Shown: positions 14,904 through 22,697, numbered from the stretch's first letter. The stretch is 23,333 nt of DNA from ZLKRG08 sp051006515 (GCA_051006515.1 JBPCTD010000093.1:1-23333), one strand, 5' to 3'. Notes: generated from the sequence alone by a model not told the origin. Made by a program: numbers and translations.

Positions 14904-15848
14904 TTAACTTTGAATTGATTTCCAGGTATCTAGCACCATCTGATTTAGATCGCGCTTAGGTTGCCAATTTAAAAATTTCTTTGCTTTAGTTATATCTGCA
15001 ATTAGTACTGCCGGGTCACCTGCACGCCTTTGACTTTCGATGGCGGGGATTTTATGGCCAACTGCTAATTCGGCTGCGGCAATTACCTCTTTGACTGAGT
15101 AACCACTCCCAGAACCAAGATTAATGATTTCATGCTTACCTTCTGACAAATTATTTAGCGCTGCAATGTGCGCTTCAATTAAATCTACAACATGGACATA
15201 GTCACGAATACAGGTGCCATCTGCAGTTGGCCAATCGGTACCGAATATTTTGACTGGTGACGTTTCGGTAGCTTTCAAAACATTTGGAATCAAATGGGTT
15301 TCTGGATTATGGCGTTCGGCTAACCATCCGCGCCCTGTTTCAAGCGCTCCAGCAACGTTGAAATAGCGAAGCGAAATTGCGGAGAGGCCAGAGCCAGAAA
15401 TCAACTTATCAATTTCAAGTTTGGTCTGGCCATATGGATTTTTCGGCTCAGGCAAGTCATCTTCGGAGATCGGAATTCTCTTTGGTTCGCCGTAAGTGGC
15501 TGCGGTAGAAGAGAAGACCATGCGCGATATACCGTGCGCTTTCATTTTATTTAGTAGCGCAGTTGAGCCACCAACATTTACCTCTTGATAAAGAGCAGGT
15601 TTCTCAACCGATTCGCCGACTAATGATTTTGCGGCGAAGTGAATAACGGCATCACAGCCAGAGATTGCTTTTTCCAGATCAGAATCTGAGAGCAGCGTAC
15701 CTTTTATAAAATTTACTTCTCGGGGCAAAGATTCTGGATGTCCTGTGCTTAAATCATCCAGCACATTTACTTGATGGCCAGCAGCTAGCAACATCGAAAC
15801 TGCAGTGCTTCCGATATAACCAGCACCTCCAGTCACGAGAATTTTCAA
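14904..15848 (-). CDS. galE: UDP-glucose 4-epimerase
   Basis: GalE interconverts UDP-galactose and UDP-glucose using bound NAD. The 314-aa short-chain dehydrogenase fold shows the dinucleotide motif GGAGYIGS (7-14), DDLSTGH (31-37), and the catalytic S114, Y139 and K143 (SSTAATYG; NPYGQTK). The RDYVHVVDL segment is typical of GalE. The start overlaps the end of galT by 4 bases, and galK follows after 3 bases. GalE also supplies UDP-galactose for envelope sugars, so its role may extend beyond catabolism. Confidence 0.95.
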   Translation of the reverse strand: MKILVTGGAGYIGSTAVSMLLAAGHQVNVLDDLSTGHPESLPREVNFIKGTLLSDSDLEKAISGCDAVIHFAAKSLVGESVEKPALYQEVNVGGSTALLNKMKAHGISRMVFSSTAATYGEPKRIPISEDDLPEPKNPYGQTKLEIDKLISGSGLSAISLRYFNVAGALETGRGWLAERHNPETHLIPNVLKATETSPVKIFGTDWPTADGTCIRDYVHVVDLIEAHIAALNNLSEGKHEIINLGSGSGYSVKEVIAAAELAVGHKIPAIESQRRAGDPAVLIADITKAKKFLNWQPKRDLNQMVLDTWKSIQS

Positions 15849-16951
15849 AGTTTTACCTCGCGTAATTGTTTAGCAGAATCTTCTGGCCTTACATCCATTA
15901 TGAATGCACCCATAGCAGATTCGGATCCCGCTAAATACTTTAATTTTCCGGGAGCGCGACGCACACTGGTTATCTGCCAATGTAACCTCAATAAATCTCT
16001 ACCTTCACGAACAGGTGCTTGATGCCAGGTTGCGATATATGCCATCGGAATTCCGAAAACTCCATCTAAGCGTTTGGTAATTTCAAGTGCGATCTCTGGG
16101 AAAGTTTCGCATTGTGCTGTAGATAACTCGGCTAAATCTGCAACTGGTGATAACGGTGCTAAATGAATTTCAAATGGATACCGAGCGGCAAATGGCACAA
16201 ATGCCACCCAATCCCGATTTTGCGCCACAATTCTAGTTTTGTCAGCTAATTCGCGTTTCAAAATATCATCAAAAAGTACACGCCCAAATTCATCTCTATA
16301 TTTTTTGGCGATTGCCAACATCTTTTCAACTCGAGGTGGCAGATAAGAGTAGGCATAAATCTGTCCATGCGGATGATGGAGCGTCACACCAACTTCTTCT
16401 CCACGATTTTCAAATGGCGCAATATGTCTAATAAATGGCTCTTTTGATAACTCATGGGTGCGATCCCGCCAAGCTTCAAGCAGTGTATGAACACGTTGTG
16501 GCGTTAATTCATTGAAAGATTGGCCATGTTCTGCCGTAAAGCAGATTACTTCACATTTTCCGATCGCTCGGCTGCTATCAGTTTCGGGGCCTGCGTAATC
16601 AGGTAACGCAAAATCATTTTCACTTGGATCAAGAGGTCGAAGTGATGGCGAGCGATTATCAAAGACCACAACTTCATAATCAGAGTCAGGAATTTCAGTT
16701 AGCAACTCACCTTTTGTGGGGCATAGTGGACAAAGTTCTTTAGGTGGAAGAAAGATGCGATTTTGTCTATGCGAAGAGATTGCAATCCATTCATTTACTA
16801 ACGGATCAAATCTAAGTTCACCAAATCCAGGCTGATCTTCTTTATCGCGCTGATCTTCCGCATCACGAGGAGTTGGCTTGCTGTCGTAATAGCGAATAGT
16901 GCGTCCATCGGCCATTTCACGATCGCTTCGAATCACACCATTGAGTTGCAT
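15845..16951 (-). CDS. galT: Galactose-1-phosphate uridylyltransferase
   Basis: GalT swaps UMP between UDP-glucose and galactose-1-phosphate. The 368-aa protein has the zinc cysteines C74 and C77 (CPLCPTK). The active-site HPHGQ lies at 193-197, with H195 the expected nucleophile, preceded by the expected NRG segment. The C-terminal half is the usual second HIT-like repeat with HLAPLSP and a TWHQAP zinc/metal segment. The first 12 residues look like an extension: Met13 (MADGRTIRYYD) matches family N termini and could be the true start. The gene begins 21 bases after the glpK stop. A -10-like TAAGAT (minus strand, 16961-16966) could give it an internal promoter. Confidence 0.94.
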   Translation of the reverse strand: MQLNGVIRSDREMADGRTIRYYDSKPTPRDAEDQRDKEDQPGFGELRFDPLVNEWIAISSHRQNRIFLPPKELCPLCPTKGELLTEIPDSDYEVVVFDNRSPSLRPLDPSENDFALPDYAGPETDSSRAIGKCEVICFTAEHGQSFNELTPQRVHTLLEAWRDRTHELSKEPFIRHIAPFENRGEEVGVTLHHPHGQIYAYSYLPPRVEKMLAIAKKYRDEFGRVLFDDILKRELADKTRIVAQNRDWVAFVPFAARYPFEIHLAPLSPVADLAELSTAQCETFPEIALEITKRLDGVFGIPMAYIATWHQAPVREGRDLLRLHWQITSVRRAPGKLKYLAGSESAMGAFIMDVRPEDSAKQLREVKL

Positions 16952-16972
16952 AGTCCCTATATCTTAGTTGAG

Positions 16973-18424
16973 TTAATCAACCCAGTCGAAGGTACGCGTA
17001 ATAGCTTTACGCCACTTTTTATAGCCAGCTTCACGCCATTCAGCGCTACTTTCTGAATGCCAAGTCTTTTCACGTTTCCAAATTGATTTGATTTCGTTGG
17101 TATCGCGCCAAACACCGGTCGCAAGTCCTGCTGCAAATGCTGCGCCAAGTGCCGTAGTTTCAGTGATGACAGGTTTCACCACATCAATTCCCATGATGTC
17201 TGATTGCAGTTGCATACATAACTTGTTATTGGTAATTCCGCCATCAACTCGCATTTCGTTTAGTTTAATTCCGCTATCTGCTTCCATGGCATCAAGGACT
17301 TCTTTAGTTTGATAGCAGATTGCTTCAAGTGCAGCACGCGCTATATGTGCTTTGGTATTTGCTCTAGTTAAACCAACAATTACACCACGTGCATCACTTC
17401 GCCAATATGGTGCAAAAAGACCAGAAAAAGCTGGCACAAAATAGACGCCACCGTTATCTGGCACTGATGCTGCCAAAGCTTCAACTTCAGAAGCCGAATT
17501 AATAATTCCTAATTGATCCCTTAGCCATTGAATTGCAGAGCCAGTTACAGCGACAGAACCTTCTAGTGCATATTGAACTGGAGCTTCACCTAATTTGTAT
17601 AAGACTGTGGTCAATAAGCCATTCTTTGACTTAACTAATTGCTCTCCGGTGCTGATTAGCGCGAAGTTGCCAGTGCCATAAGTTGTTTTAGAGGCGCCTT
17701 TCTCAAAGCAAGTTTGCCCAACCATCGCAGCTTGTTGATCGCCTAAAATTCCGGCGACAGCTACGCCCTCTTTGGTTTTGCCATAGATCTCAGATGAAGA
17801 TCTAATTTCCGGCAACCACTCTTTTTTAATGCCAAATATCTCAAGTAGTTCTGGATCCCAAGCCAAAGTATCTAAATTCATTAATTGAGTTCTGGAGGCG
17901 TTGGTGACATCTGTTTTGAATTCACCAGTTAATTTAAAGAGAATCCAGGCATCAATGGTGCCGAAAGCCAAATTATTGGTGTCACTTATCGAATTTTTTA
18001 GTAACCAAGCCATTTTGCTGGCTGAGAAATAAGGGGCTATTGGAGTACCGGTTTTTGACGAGATTTTAGATTTCGCATCATCTGGCAATGAATTCAAAAA
18101 TTCGGCAGTACGAGTGTCTTGCCAAACTATGGCATTAGCCAAAGCATTTCCACTCTTTCGATCCCAGGCGACAACAGTCTCTCTTTGATTGGTGATTCCA
18201 ATTGCGATTAAGTCTCTAGCTTCTAATTTGGCACTTTTAAGTGCATGCGCTATCACAATTTCAGTATTTCGCCAGATTTCTTCGGCATCATGTTCGACCC
18301 AACCAGAATTCGGAAGAATTTGTTGATGCTCTAATTGATGTGATGCAACAATTTCGCCATTTCCATTAAAAACAATGAATCTGGTGCTTGTTGTGCCTTG
18401 ATCGAGGCTGCCAATGTAAGTCAC
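16973..18424 (-). CDS. glpK: Glycerol kinase
   Basis: GlpK phosphorylates glycerol to sn-glycerol-3-phosphate. The 483-aa FGGY kinase shows the ATP motif DQGTTSTRFI (8-17), GITNQRETVVAWDR with the glycerol-site residues, VWQDTRT, the ADP-binding TYGTGNF, and the C-terminal VDGGITNN. It is slightly shorter than the usual 495-505. The start is GTG at 18422-18424, set by a TAAAGT -10 box 6 bases upstream, within a perfect palindrome. glpD is divergent, with 31 bases between start codons. galT follows 21 bases after the stop, so this gene probably heads a glpK-galTEK transcript. Confidence 0.96.
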   Translation of the reverse strand: MTYIGSLDQGTTSTRFIVFNGNGEIVASHQLEHQQILPNSGWVEHDAEEIWRNTEIVIAHALKSAKLEARDLIAIGITNQRETVVAWDRKSGNALANAIVWQDTRTAEFLNSLPDDAKSKISSKTGTPIAPYFSASKMAWLLKNSISDTNNLAFGTIDAWILFKLTGEFKTDVTNASRTQLMNLDTLAWDPELLEIFGIKKEWLPEIRSSSEIYGKTKEGVAVAGILGDQQAAMVGQTCFEKGASKTTYGTGNFALISTGEQLVKSKNGLLTTVLYKLGEAPVQYALEGSVAVTGSAIQWLRDQLGIINSASEVEALAASVPDNGGVYFVPAFSGLFAPYWRSDARGVIVGLTRANTKAHIARAALEAICYQTKEVLDAMEADSGIKLNEMRVDGGITNNKLCMQLQSDIMGIDVVKPVITETTALGAAFAAGLATGVWRDTNEIKSIWKREKTWHSESSAEWREAGYKKWRKAITRTFDWVD

Positions 18425-18430
18425 ATGTGA
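18421..18430. promoter_or_regulatory. Perfect palindrome in the glpK-glpD control region (operator candidate)
   Basis: TCACATGTGA is a 10-base perfect palindrome covering the glpK start codon and lying where the glpD -35 would be. The flanks add imperfect symmetry (GTAAG on the left, CTTTAC on the right). A bound regulator could block both promoters. The sequence is also what chance could give; no regulator gene is adjacent. Confidence 0.4.
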
Positions 18431-18436
18431 ACTTTA
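18431..18436 (-). promoter_or_regulatory. Leaderless-type -10 box of glpK
   Basis: On the minus strand TAAAGT is followed by 6 bases (TCACAT) and the GTG start. There is no SD. The matching -35 would fall on the first codons of glpD. Confidence 0.55.
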
Positions 18437-18443
18437 CTTGAAG

Positions 18444-18449
18444 TAGCGT
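18444..18449 (+). promoter_or_regulatory. Leaderless-type -10 box of glpD
   Basis: TAGCGT is followed by 6 bases (TAATAT) and the ATG at 18456. No SD is present. The matching -35 would fall on the glpK start codon, so the two divergent promoters interlock. Confidence 0.5.
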
Positions 18450-18455
18450 TAATAT

Positions 18456-20114
18456 ATGAAGGTAATGTTTGATTCCAGCCTAAATCCCGAGCAACGCGCT
18501 GATGACCTTTCGCGCCTTGCCAACGAACATTTCGATGTATTGATTATCGGTGGCGGAATTAATGGAGTAGGTGTGGCTTTAGATGCGGCTACTCGCGGAT
18601 TAAATGTGGCGCTAATCGAAACTCAAGATTTTGCGGCAGGAACTTCAAGTCGTTCTAGCAAATTGATTCATGGTGGACTTCGTTACCTAGAGCAATATGA
18701 CTTTAAGTTAGTTAGAGAAGCGTTACACGAACGTGAGCTAATGGTCTCAACACTAGCTCCGCATTTAGTTAAGCCAGTTGCATTTCTTTACCCATTGCAT
18801 GAAAAAGTAAAAGAACGCACTTATGTCGGTGCTGGTTTAGCACTTTATGATGCGTTACGCGGATTTAGAAGAGCGCTGCCGGGCCATAAGCATCTATCAC
18901 AGAAGACTATTTCAGAGATTGCGCCTAGCCTTCGCACCGACGTGGTAACCGGTGCAATTCGTTATTTTGATGCACAAGTTGATGATGCAAGACATACGAT
19001 GATGATTGCTCGTACGGCCAAGCGCCATGGAGCTGTAATTCTTACCCGCGCCAAAGTAGATTCCTTGATCAAAAAAGGTAAGCGGGTACAGGGAGCAGTT
19101 GTTGTAGATCATCTAAAGAAGAAAAAGATAACAGTTAACGCTTCCACAGTAATTATGTGTGCTGGAGTCTGGAGCGATCGCTTACACAAAGAGTTTGGTA
19201 TTGAACCAGGCTATGAAGTGAAGATGAGTAAAGGCGTGCACATCACACTGCCAAAAGATGCAATAAAAGCTGATGAAGGTGTGATTATCAAAACCGCGGT
19301 TTCAGTTCTCTTCATCATTCCTTGGAAAGATCAATGGATGATTGGCACAACTGATACCGAATACCAAGGGGCAGAGGGAGAACCTTTGGCGGAGCGAGCT
19401 GATGTTCAATACATAATTGAGCAAGCAAATCGAGTACTTCAGCCTCGAATTTCAATAGATCAAGTAATTGGAGTCTTTGCTGGCCTTAGACCATTAGTTG
19501 CAAATAAAAAGACTTCTGATACCACCAAACTTTCACGCGAACATACAGTAGATCGACCAGTTCCAGGTTTTGTTAGTTTGGCTGGAGGAAAGTACACAAC
19601 CTATAGAGTCATGGCTAAAGATGCGGTCGATATGGCAACCAATGACATAACGAAGTTAATTAGTGAAAGTATCACCGATAAATTGCCACTAATTGGAGCA
19701 GATGGTTATTGGGCTTTGACGCAACAAGTAGATCAAATGGCATTGCAATATAACTTGAAAGCCGAAACGATAACTCACCTTCTAAATCGGTATGGTTCAG
19801 ATATAAGTGAAATTTTTGCTTTGATTGATGATGATCGTAAATTGGCTCAACCTATTGTTCGTAACTTGCCTTACCTAAAAGCTGAGATTGTGTATGCCGT
19901 GGTCGCCGAAGGTGCGCTTTCGGTCTCTGATGTTGTTGAGCGACGTACCCGCATCGCTTTTGAAGCGCCTAATTTTGGCTTAGCTGAAGTTAAAGCAATT
20001 GCAGATTTAATTGCGCCATATTTAAGTTGGAAAGCGGCCGATAAGAAAGCTTCAATTTCAGAGTATCAAGCAGCTATGGCTAAAGCAGAAGCTGCTTTCC
20101 AAAACATTAATTAA
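18456..20114 (+). CDS. glpD: Glycerol-3-phosphate dehydrogenase, FAD-dependent
   Basis: GlpD oxidises sn-glycerol-3-phosphate to dihydroxyacetone phosphate and passes electrons to membrane quinone. The 552-aa protein has the FAD Rossmann motif LIIGGGINGVGVA near residue 30, followed by GTSSRSSKLIHGGLRYLE, the family signature. IPWKDQWMIGTTDTEY and LAGGKYTTYR (FAD/substrate contacts) come next, with a C-terminal DAO_C domain from about residue 410. It uses the product of the divergent glpK. The second in-frame ATG (codon 4) is possible, but the -10 box favours the first. Its end overlaps the convergent muramidase gene by 8 bases at TTAATTAA. Confidence 0.96.
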   Translation: MKVMFDSSLNPEQRADDLSRLANEHFDVLIIGGGINGVGVALDAATRGLNVALIETQDFAAGTSSRSSKLIHGGLRYLEQYDFKLVREALHERELMVSTLAPHLVKPVAFLYPLHEKVKERTYVGAGLALYDALRGFRRALPGHKHLSQKTISEIAPSLRTDVVTGAIRYFDAQVDDARHTMMIARTAKRHGAVILTRAKVDSLIKKGKRVQGAVVVDHLKKKKITVNASTVIMCAGVWSDRLHKEFGIEPGYEVKMSKGVHITLPKDAIKADEGVIIKTAVSVLFIIPWKDQWMIGTTDTEYQGAEGEPLAERADVQYIIEQANRVLQPRISIDQVIGVFAGLRPLVANKKTSDTTKLSREHTVDRPVPGFVSLAGGKYTTYRVMAKDAVDMATNDITKLISESITDKLPLIGADGYWALTQQVDQMALQYNLKAETITHLLNRYGSDISEIFALIDDDRKLAQPIVRNLPYLKAEIVYAVVAEGALSVSDVVERRTRIAFEAPNFGLAEVKAIADLIAPYLSWKAADKKASISEYQAAMAKAEAAFQNIN

Positions 20115-21717
20115 CAATCTGACCTCGACAGGCATCTGCAGGAACTTTGGTAGAAGTACCTGGCTTTGGCGATGGTTTAACAGTTGGCGCAGGTTTTTCA
20201 CCTTGTTGTATCACAATCTGAATCGGAACAATGGCAGTGGCATGGGTATTTGATTGATCAATGAATCGAAGAGTTGCATCCCAAGTACCTGTTGGAATTC
20301 CGCGCACAGTTAATTTAAAAGATCCATTTTTTGCCCGAACCGCATTTTGATCTAACAGAATAGTCTTATCTGGCAGTACCAATTTAGCGGTTCCAGTTAC
20401 AACTGGTAGGCCAGAAGGTCTTGCTACATTTAATTCGAAAACTGCAGGCTTATCGTCGGTTGAATAACTAGTTGATAAGAGTTGAATTGTGGTTGGTTCG
20501 TTAACCGGCATCATGTCTGTAATTTCGGGAATCCAGTTGCCTTTAGTTAAGCTTACAAAAGTTTCTATATTGCCTCTAAAGACATTTAAATCAAGGCGAC
20601 CGCTTGGTACTCCATATTTCTTGCCAATTCCACATGAGCTGTATTGCCACATCACCCAATCTGAAGAGCAATTAGCTGCAGTCCACGAATGAACATAACA
20701 ACCGCTAATCTTCTGACCAGGTTGCCCTAAAGGATCAGCAGGGTTAATTCCGTAATGAGCAAGCCATAATGGGTATTCTCGAAGTTCGGCACTTCGCACC
20801 ATTGCATTCTCTAGAAATTGAGAATAAGAGTAGAGCATTGGTGTGCGGCCAGTTTTCTCTTTGACCATTTTTAACCAAGTAGTTGCAAATAAAGTAACTA
20901 ATTTTTTGGAAGTGTATTTGGTGCAACTTCTGCCACTCCATTGAACACAGTTATTCTCAAGATCTAACGCATAAGGCAGGGTTCTATCTGAATAACCTCC
21001 AACGGATGCTAAACGCCAAATGGCTTTTTGCGCTTGAGTCTGCGCTTCCATAATCACTGTTGCCTCATCTGTGGAATTTGGCAGATAGGCATAGTGATAA
21101 AAACCGGTATAAAGACCGGCAGCTTGTGCTGCGTCCATATCAACTGCTAACCATTTTCGAGCATCTATATCTGAAGAATCTTTACCATCCGATGCTTTGA
21201 TCATTACAAAACGAACACCACGTTCATACATTTTGGCAAAGTCAATTAGCTTTCCACCCGGATGTTGCCATTTGCTTATATCAACGCCATGGATACGTCC
21301 ACCAGGACCTGTAAGAGGAATTAATTCATTTGGTTCAGTTTCCGAAATGGCGGCGCTGTGATCAACCGTCAATTCGCGAATCGGTGATTTAACGCTTCGA
21401 CCACCAACAGTTGCAATCGCGCGATATTTGGCGCTAGCAGCAAGTGCAGTGGAGATGACTTCGATACGCCAACTGCCACCAAGTTTACTTTTAGCGCCAA
21501 GTGAAGTTTTGCTCCAAGTGCCATTTAAATTTGCTTCAATTCGAATTTGTATATTTGATGCAGCAGGCTTTAGCAATCCGTACAAACTGACTTTGGATTC
21601 GCCGATAGTAGGAGTTTTCTTGATGTACAAAGAGATGCTAGATGCTGCTGATGCTCCTGGGGAACCTTGGGTTATAAGAGCAAGAGAAAAGAAGATGGCA
21701 AGTAATTTTCTCACCAC
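20107..21717 (-). CDS. Secreted GH25 muramidase (lysozyme) with flanking Ig-like domains
   Basis: The 536-aa protein has a signal peptide (about residues 1-25, ending near GASAAS) and a beta-rich Ig-like domain (28-118). The GH25 domain (143-390) carries GVDISKWQ (D146), IKASDG and GFYHYA, the catalytic D252 and E254 in LDLEN, and DLNVFRGN at its end. A second beta-rich domain (about 405-505) is followed by a Pro/Lys-rich tail. GH25 enzymes cleave the N-acetylmuramic acid beta-1,4 bond of peptidoglycan. Roles could be wall remodelling or attack on neighbours. The start is the first of two GTG codons, 4-7 bases after GAGG. It overlaps the end of the upstream 84-aa gene by 7 bases, so coupling is likely. 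Confidence 0.9.
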   Translation of the reverse strand: MVRKLLAIFFSLALITQGSPGASAASSISLYIKKTPTIGESKVSLYGLLKPAASNIQIRIEANLNGTWSKTSLGAKSKLGGSWRIEVISTALAASAKYRAIATVGGRSVKSPIRELTVDHSAAISETEPNELIPLTGPGGRIHGVDISKWQHPGGKLIDFAKMYERGVRFVMIKASDGKDSSDIDARKWLAVDMDAAQAAGLYTGFYHYAYLPNSTDEATVIMEAQTQAQKAIWRLASVGGYSDRTLPYALDLENNCVQWSGRSCTKYTSKKLVTLFATTWLKMVKEKTGRTPMLYSYSQFLENAMVRSAELREYPLWLAHYGINPADPLGQPGQKISGCYVHSWTAANCSSDWVMWQYSSCGIGKKYGVPSGRLDLNVFRGNIETFVSLTKGNWIPEITDMMPVNEPTTIQLLSTSYSTDDKPAVFELNVARPSGLPVVTGTAKLVLPDKTILLDQNAVRAKNGSFKLTVRGIPTGTWDATLRFIDQSNTHATAIVPIQIVIQQGEKPAPTVKPSPKPGTSTKVPADACRGQIVN

Positions 21718-21965
21718 GTTACCTCGACCTTTTCACCAGTAATTTCTTCTATTGTTTCAATTAAAAGGTTCTTGAATTTATCTCTGGCTGCAGCGTAAGA
21801 GTGATCTCCGGAGAATTTCTCGGGGTCTGAAAAATCGAGTCTTAGTGAAGTTCCATCAAATTCGGCTAAACGGGCATCAAAGAAAGTAAGCCATGCAACG
21901 CGATTCTTTGGTTCAAGTGCAAAGAGGACTTCATTCCATTGCGCTTTTAGCTCTGATAAATTCAC
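21711..21965 (-). CDS. 84-aa protein resembling the DnaX tau C-terminal domain
   Basis: The product is soluble with no signal peptide. Its pattern is LKAQWNEVLFALEPKNRVAW, then DARLAEFDGTSLRLDF, then a helical end with TGEKVEV. This follows the layout of the C-terminal domain of actinobacterial DNA polymerase III gamma/tau (W..VL......AW, then ..DG.L.L.F, then a helix and a short final strand). I infer a stand-alone copy of that fold; its function is unknown. The start is GTG, 6 bases after TAAATT. Its 3' end overlaps the muramidase start. If DnaX in this genome lacks this domain, the protein could supply it in trans. Confidence 0.7.
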   Translation of the reverse strand: MNLSELKAQWNEVLFALEPKNRVAWLTFFDARLAEFDGTSLRLDFSDPEKFSGDHSYAAARDKFKNLLIETIEEITGEKVEVTW

Positions 21966-21997
21966 GAGGCAAATTTACCTCAGCTGCGTAGGTAAAT
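21966..21997 (-). promoter_or_regulatory. Leaderless -10 box with overlapping inverted repeats before the 84-aa gene
   Basis: On the minus strand TAAATT (21972-21977) lies 6 bases before the GTG at 21965. Two inverted repeats overlap it. One is a near-perfect 16-base palindrome (21966-21981, GAGG..AAATTT..CCTC, one mismatched pair). The other is an 8-bp perfect pair, ATTTACCT/AGGTAAAT (21973-21980, 21990-21997), around a 9-base loop. No T-run follows, so an operator or RNA hairpin fits better than a terminator. Confidence 0.45.
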
Positions 21998-22009
21998 CGC
22001 TCTATTGCA

Positions 22010-22630
22010 TTAATTGCGACCGTTTACTAACTGATAGTAAGAATTTAGGATTTTGATTCGTGAATTCTGGTGGCGATCAAAAACAATGCCAAGTTCGGTT
22101 GCGATTCTGGCAAGCATCTGCTCCACTGACTTTTCAGTCACAAATCTCTGCTTGGCTATCTCAGAATTCGCGTTGCCTTTAGCCATCAAAATCATAGTTT
22201 CTATCTGTGAATCAGTGAGGAAATCACATTTATTGATTTTAGATTTAGCATTTGTTTTTTGAGGCGCGCCTTCGATTTTCTCTTTTAACGCATCTAAATC
22301 GCCATGTTTTGCTATTTGCACGACCGATATACCTACCGGTAATTCACGTGCTGCTACACCTAAAAGCCTTAAGTCTTGGGCTTTGGTAATTAGCACCATA
22401 CCCATTTTTGGAAAGCGTTTACGGATCGTCTTAGCCAAACTAATTGCATCTATTCGATCTAAGTCAACATGAAAAATCGCAACATCGGGCACTCGAAAGC
22501 TAATCATTTTGTCAGCAATTTCTCGGTTTTCACTCTCACCAATTATTTCAAAACCAAGCATGGAGAGTGATGAAGCTAAAGTGTTATTGATAAAACCATC
22601 TTCACCATAAATATAAATTCGCAAAGCCAT
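22010..22630 (-). CDS. Response regulator with LuxR-type DNA-binding domain (orphan)
   Basis: The 206-aa protein has a receiver-like N-terminal domain with the expected residues in place: E10/D11, phospho-acceptor candidate D56 (FHVDLDR), T82 and K108. A linker (120-135) leads to a LuxR-type helix-turn-helix (136-182; LTDSQIETMILMAKGNANSEIA, then VTEKSVEQMLARI). It is probably a transcription factor controlled by phosphorylation. No histidine kinase is in the window. The receiver is rather divergent, so control by a non-kinase route is possible. There is no SD before the ATG and only a poor -10 match (AAAAAT, 6 bases upstream). Confidence 0.85.
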   Translation of the reverse strand: MALRIYIYGEDGFINNTLASSLSMLGFEIIGESENREIADKMISFRVPDVAIFHVDLDRIDAISLAKTIRKRFPKMGMVLITKAQDLRLLGVAARELPVGISVVQIAKHGDLDALKEKIEGAPQKTNAKSKINKCDFLTDSQIETMILMAKGNANSEIAKQRFVTEKSVEQMLARIATELGIVFDRHQNSRIKILNSYYQLVNGRN

Positions 22631-22672
22631 GCGTAGATTTTTGCACTTTGGCTCTAATGCCTCAAATCCGTA

Positions 22673-22686
22673 TAGGGCTTGCCCTA
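22673..22686 (-). other. Short inverted repeat after nnrD
   Basis: TAGGGC-TT-GCCCTA lies in the 67-base gap between nnrD and the response regulator gene. It is GC-rich but has a very short loop and no T-run on either strand, so a terminator role is doubtful. Confidence 0.3.
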
Positions 22687-22697
22687 GGTTTCTATCT

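Noticed and set aside
21428..21742. Plus-strand 104-codon ORF opposite the 5' end of the muramidase gene
   Set aside because: It mirrors the signal peptide and Ig-like region of a well-supported gene, has no leaderless -10 box or SD, and no recognisable domain.
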